From a virus, in the IMG/VR virus record IMGVR_UViG_3300033571_022531, positions 1 through 26,287 of that record: a stretch of 26,287 nucleotides of DNA; one strand, 5' to 3'. Shown in pieces: positions 23,894 to 26,287 of this stretch; position 1 is the first letter of the stretch; every line of letters starts with the position of its first letter. Below the pieces are notes generated by a model. That model had not been told where the DNA came from. It saw nothing but the letters and a program-made list of their open reading frames with translations, and did no database searches. The position numbers and the translations under genes are program-made.

Positions 23894-24587
23894 ATAAGCA
23901 TGCCTTTTCGTATATTTTTGGGGCGGCCCAAGGGGCTACCTTATTTTTTACAGCTGCTTCCACTACAATTCCAATAGGCGAACAAATAAAAAAGTAACCT
24001 ATTGAATAGGTTCCGATACTACAACCGAGCACTACCGCCCAATAACTGGCCACTGGTGCCACGCCCTTGTACCGTTCATCAGCAATGAAGTGTTTGCTAA
24101 ATTCTTCTTCGCCATACACGCACGGCCGAAACACAACGCGAAGGCCGTAATTAAATGTTTTAATGTCTGTAAGCCTTAAAATTCCGCAAACTTCTAGCCC
24201 TAAAACTTGTTCAAACGTTTCGTAAGTAGTGTCCAACCATTCTGAAAGCGGTTCAAAGTCACCAATGTTTCTTTCATGGCGGGCTATTTGAATAATGGTG
24301 CCATCAAGCCTGCGCCATTGGCGTTCAATTCTTCTGGCGGTCTTTGTGAAACCTTTACGTCGCAAATTTCGGGTTCCAATTTTAACCATTGCCCGAATAG
24401 CTGTGTTGCTAAGCACAGAAAGCTTTTCCAGTTCATTTACTTGGGGTTCTATTTTTTTAAGAAGCCTGTTTGCTTCCGTAAGTTGTTCATGCGTGTATGT
24501 GCCGTTTCCATGTATTTCTTTGTAAGCTTTAGAATAATCCCCAGCAAAACAATTTAGTGCAAAGCACAAAATAACTAAATATTTCAT
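23877..24587 (-). CDS. Exported protein with signal peptide and C-terminal membrane segment
   Basis: The product is 236 aa from ATG at 24587, overlapping the upstream stop (TAATG), with AAGGA nine bases upstream; a TTG eight codons earlier is rejected. Residues 1-15 (MKYLVILCFALNCFA) are a typical signal peptide, with cleavage likely before Gly16; the ALNC sequence is not a good lipobox. A helical charged domain (about 30-105) is followed by a segment with Cys124 and Cys146. A strongly hydrophobic stretch (about 170-201, YWAVVLGCSIGTYSIGYFFI) should span the membrane. Five cysteines in the mature part suggest disulfides. I do not recognise the family. It could be a host-envelope protein for superinfection exclusion or lysis; neither is shown. 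Confidence 0.6.
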   Translation of the reverse strand: MKYLVILCFALNCFAGDYSKAYKEIHGNGTYTHEQLTEANRLLKKIEPQVNELEKLSVLSNTAIRAMVKIGTRNLRRKGFTKTARRIERQWRRLDGTIIQIARHERNIGDFEPLSEWLDTTYETFEQVLGLEVCGILRLTDIKTFNYGLRVVFRPCVYGEEEFSKHFIADERYKGVAPVASYWAVVLGCSIGTYSIGYFFICSPIGIVVEAAVKNKVAPWAAPKIYEKACLYGYSL

Positions 24588-25003
24588 TACGAAAGTTCCT
24601 TTACCAACCAATTTTTGTCATCCAAACTGTCGTACAGTTTCTTTTCATTAAATTTTGTCCTGTTCCGCAACCATTCTTCTACTTGAAATTTTTGCACTTC
24701 TTCGGGCGACAAAAGCATAATTTTTTCGCCGCGTTCGGTTAATTCCAGTTCCCGAAGTTCGCGCATTTTATTAATGGCTTCAATTTTTGCCGCCACTTCT
24801 TTTTTTCCTGCAATTCCAAATTGCGCCAACGTAACGATGCACTCCCCAAGGCGGTAAGAATCCCCCGCCTTGAGGGCCATTTTGGTGATCTTAACTTTTT
24901 GCCTTTGTTGGGTGCGCGGACGCCACCAACCTTTTATTTTGGTAAAGCTGACACCGCAATAGAACACAAGTGCATGAAAAAGGTTTTTAAACAGTTTAAA
25001 CAC
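24587..25003 (-). CDS. Protein with one N-terminal hydrophobic segment, unknown function
   Basis: I favour GTG at 25003 as start (138 aa), because it overlaps the end of the upstream gene in the way usual here and has AAGG nine bases before it. A TTG at 25075 would give 162 aa but lies deep in the upstream gene. Residues about 4-19 (FKNLFHALVFYCGVSF) are hydrophobic and could be one membrane anchor. A basic stretch (KGWWRPRTQQRQKVKITK) follows, then a mostly helical charged domain including EVAAKIEAINKMRELRELEL. No known domain is evident. Pairing with the exported protein immediately downstream hints that the two act together at the envelope. Confidence 0.5.
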   Translation of the reverse strand: MFKLFKNLFHALVFYCGVSFTKIKGWWRPRTQQRQKVKITKMALKAGDSYRLGECIVTLAQFGIAGKKEVAAKIEAINKMRELRELELTERGEKIMLLSPEEVQKFQVEEWLRNRTKFNEKKLYDSLDDKNWLVKELS

Positions 25004-25232
25004 GCTTTTCAGCCTTTTTCTTTTCGGTTTCTTTTTCAGCAACCCAACACTGAATGTTGCCTTTGTCGAAACCAAATTCTACGTCTTGAAACTTTACGTG
25101 AACGTTGCCAAAGTCATCTAGGTGCATTTCAATTCCTGGGTACGTTTTTTGGTCTAACGTTCTTTTAATTTCCTGCCGAAGAACGGGCATCATGAATGGT
25201 TTGTGTAAATAAATGTGGCTTAATTTTTTCAT
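24996..25232 (-). CDS. Small charged protein of unknown function
   Basis: The product is 78 aa from ATG at 25232; its start overlaps the previous stop (ATGA). It has a strand-rich core (IEMHLDDFGNVHVKFQDVEF, then GFDKGNIQCW) between a basic N-terminal helix and a Lys/Glu-rich tail (EKETEKKKAEKRV). There is no signal peptide or membrane segment. I do not recognise the family. Confidence 0.5.
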   Translation of the reverse strand: MKKLSHIYLHKPFMMPVLRQEIKRTLDQKTYPGIEMHLDDFGNVHVKFQDVEFGFDKGNIQCWVAEKETEKKKAEKRV

Positions 25233-25558
25233 TTTTGTTCTTCCCCTAGCGCATTTGTAAGCGCTTGTTTTAAGTTTAGTTTTTCGCTACGCCAAGCAAG
25301 TTTGACGTAAACAAAAGGTTTGTCGTTGTCGTGAAATGCGTAACCTAAAATAACGTCAGGGTCTTCTTGTAAGCAAGCAACTTTGACCGGCTGACTTTCT
25401 AAAACCTTTTCAAGCCTTTTGTGCTGAAGGCTCATCCACATGTCTTTTTTTAATATTGTGCTATTGGTTTTGTCGTACCAATTGTTTTGCAAATAGGTAG
25501 CGAACAAAAATGGGTAGTCGGTTTCTTCGTGGTTTCTAATTAAATAAAGTGGCTTCAT
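25229..25558 (-). CDS. Short GNAT-like protein
   Basis: The product is 109 aa from ATG at 25558. The pattern YPFLFATYLQNNWYD (about 15-29), a MWMSLQHKRLEKVLESQPVK helix, then VACLQEDPDVILGYAFHD and PFVYVKLAWRSEKL resembles a GNAT acetyltransferase-like protein often seen in phage genomes. It ends soon after the strand that normally precedes the acetyl-CoA-binding helix, so it is shorter than a full GNAT domain (about 140-150 aa) and may be inactive or naturally minimal. Its start codon lies in one arm of an inverted repeat, and a candidate promoter motif lies 20 bases upstream. Confidence 0.55.
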   Translation of the reverse strand: MKPLYLIRNHEETDYPFLFATYLQNNWYDKTNSTILKKDMWMSLQHKRLEKVLESQPVKVACLQEDPDVILGYAFHDNDKPFVYVKLAWRSEKLNLKQALTNALGEEQK

Positions 25559-25588
25559 AATTACACTTGCTTCACTTATGTGTAATTA
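25558..25588. repeat. Nine-base inverted repeat across stop and start codons (operator candidate)
   Basis: TAATTACAC (25558-25566) and GTGTAATTA (25580-25588) are perfect inverted copies with a 13-base spacer. One arm begins at the start codon of the GNAT-like gene; the other contains the stop codon of the HTH gene and part of the 17-bp motif. Centre-to-centre distance is 22 bases, about two helical turns, as for a dimeric regulator. An RNA hairpin blocking initiation is the alternative. Confidence 0.4.
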
Positions 25589-25594
25589 GGCCAA
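25578..25594 (-). promoter_or_regulatory. Candidate phage promoter motif
   Basis: The plus strand reads ATGTGTAATTAGGCCAA, differing from the copy at 14921-14937 at one base. It spans the end of the HTH gene and the gap before the GNAT-like gene. If it is a promoter, it would start the block of small genes, ParB-like, oxygenase and terminase. Confidence 0.42.
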
Positions 25595-26068
25595 TTTCAG
25601 GCCAAATTCTTTTTCCATTTCTTCAATTGCGTAGCGAATTTCCCGGCGGGTTGTTTTTAATTCTTTGGCTATCTTATATTGGCTTAAACCTTCTGCATGC
25701 AGCTGCCAAATAATACGCGCCCTAATTGTTTTAAATTCTTTTTCATGAAGAAATTGCGAAGCTAACCGGTAGTATTCCGCCTGCGATTCTTTCCATATTA
25801 GGCTTGAATAGTTGGCGCTTCCGTTTGGCCTTTCCATTTCTGCCTGTTGAATCAGCAAATCAAGTGAAATTAAACCACGGCTATTTGGTTGTTCTGGGTT
25901 TGGCAAGCCACCATCATGTGAAATGGTGCCACTCCAATTTTTTAAAAGCCCAGTTCTTCTATCTTCTATGTCACTAAAACCTACTTCTGCTAATTTTCTA
26001 TCCCAAATTTTATTCAGCCGTTGAAGAATCTTCTTGTTCGCATGCCTTTTTTTCGTTTTTTTTTGCAT
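25586..26068 (-). CDS. Helix-turn-helix DNA-binding protein
   Basis: The product is 160 aa from ATG at 26068; a TTG one codon earlier is possible but not needed. No clear SD is visible, and the start lies inside the upstream gene, so coupling is likely. The N-terminus is very basic (MQKKTKKRHANKK). The middle has NKIWDRKLAEVGFSDIEDRR and an ESQAEYYRLASQFLHEKEF helix. The C-terminal part (about 116-152) is an HTH like those of sigma-region-4 or transposase-type domains: ARIIWQLHAEGLSQYKIAKE followed by LKTTRREIRYAI. I infer a phage transcription factor or DNA-site recognition protein; a role in packaging-site recognition is an alternative. It lies directly upstream of an inverted repeat it might bind. 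Confidence 0.65.
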   Translation of the reverse strand: MQKKTKKRHANKKILQRLNKIWDRKLAEVGFSDIEDRRTGLLKNWSGTISHDGGLPNPEQPNSRGLISLDLLIQQAEMERPNGSANYSSLIWKESQAEYYRLASQFLHEKEFKTIRARIIWQLHAEGLSQYKIAKELKTTRREIRYAIEEMEKEFGLKLA

Positions 26069-26287
26069 CAATTAAAGCTATGGCTTCAACTGCAACTTGG
26101 TTGCTTGCTGCTTTTCGAACCAAATTTGCTAGTTTGTTTTTTGGAACAAATGCTTTTGTAGGTGGCATTTGCAAAATAAGCATTCCGACAATTCTTTTTA
26201 GTTTGTCATTTACCGGCAACCCGCTTAGTTCGCTTATGTCATCTACCCAGTTGTTAAATTCAGTAAGCCCCTGAGGTAACTTTTCTG
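26010..26287 (-). CDS. Small helical phage protein, 5' end outside window
   Basis: This frame is open to the right edge and ends at TAA 26010-26012, leaving 91 visible residues; the N-terminus is missing. A TTG at 26219 is internal, because the frame continues upstream with sensible sequence (EKLPQGLTEFNNWVDDISEL). The body is helical (KLKRIVGMLILQMPPTKAFV, KLANLVRKAASNQVAVEAIA) with a charged C-terminal tail (KKNEKKACEQEDSSTAE). It resembles small uncharacterised phage proteins found next to HTH genes, but I cannot name a function. It overlaps the HTH gene by 59 bases, longer than other overlaps here. Confidence 0.6.
   Translation of the reverse strand, partial: EKLPQGLTEFNNWVDDISELSGLPVNDKLKRIVGMLILQMPPTKAFVPKNKLANLVRKAASNQVAVEAIALIDAKKNEKKACEQEDSSTAE

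Noticed and set aside
24588-24611. TTG-initiated extension of the exported protein
   Set aside because: It would put eight residues before a typical signal peptide, while the ATG at 24587 overlaps the upstream stop and has a good SD.
1-26287. tRNA genes, rRNA, CRISPR arrays, insertion sequences, integrase or attachment sites
   Set aside because: I looked for cloverleaf-like blocks, regularly spaced repeats, transposase motifs and recombinase motifs in the gaps and genes and saw none.

Overview
The window is part of the genome of a tailed double-stranded DNA phage, most likely with a short tail (podovirus-like). Every supported gene lies on the minus strand, so the genome reads from right to left in these coordinates. 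Packing is very tight: most junctions are TAATG or ATGA overlaps or gaps of a few bases. Several genes have clear Shine-Dalgarno sequences (AAGGAG, AAGGA, GGGAG), so the host uses ordinary SD-led initiation. I cannot name the host. I see no integrase, tRNA, CRISPR, transposon, lysis gene, replication gene or RNA polymerase here, and no gene-free stretch longer than 300 bases.

Right end (about 22.1-26.3 kb): small accessory genes, then a DNA modification/packaging block. In reading order these are a partial small helical protein, an HTH protein, a short GNAT-like protein, a small charged protein, a protein with one N-terminal hydrophobic segment, an exported membrane protein, a ParB/sulfiredoxin-fold protein, a TET/JBP-type 2-oxoglutarate/Fe(II) oxygenase, and the small terminase. 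The order ParB-like, TET/JBP, TerS, TerL, with overlaps or near-contact at each junction, suggests that the packaged DNA carries an oxidised base.

Middle (about 14.1-22.1 kb): the large terminase, three small conserved head-region proteins, portal, scaffold, major capsid protein and a capsid-associated protein. A strong rho-independent terminator follows the capsid gene.

Left part (1-14.1 kb): a head-tail adaptor with an extra N-terminal fibronectin-III-like domain, a tail-collar protein, a fibre, a very long tail tubular-B-like protein, then a GNAT-fold protein and three large internal-virion candidates. This order parallels T7 genes 11, 12, 13, 14, 15 and 16, with receptor-binding genes inserted between the first two. 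Two further tail/fibre genes end the window, the last running off the left edge.

A 17-bp motif (plus strand WTGTKTAWWYRGGCCAA) recurs at four gene junctions, always in the same orientation and upstream of a gene. It is a candidate phage promoter or operator. Three copies are followed by a hairpin and the fourth sits on an inverted repeat.

Several of the longest possible open frames begin at TTG or GTG codons. Where a better ATG (or, in one case, GTG) sits at the junction with the upstream gene, I used that start and say so.
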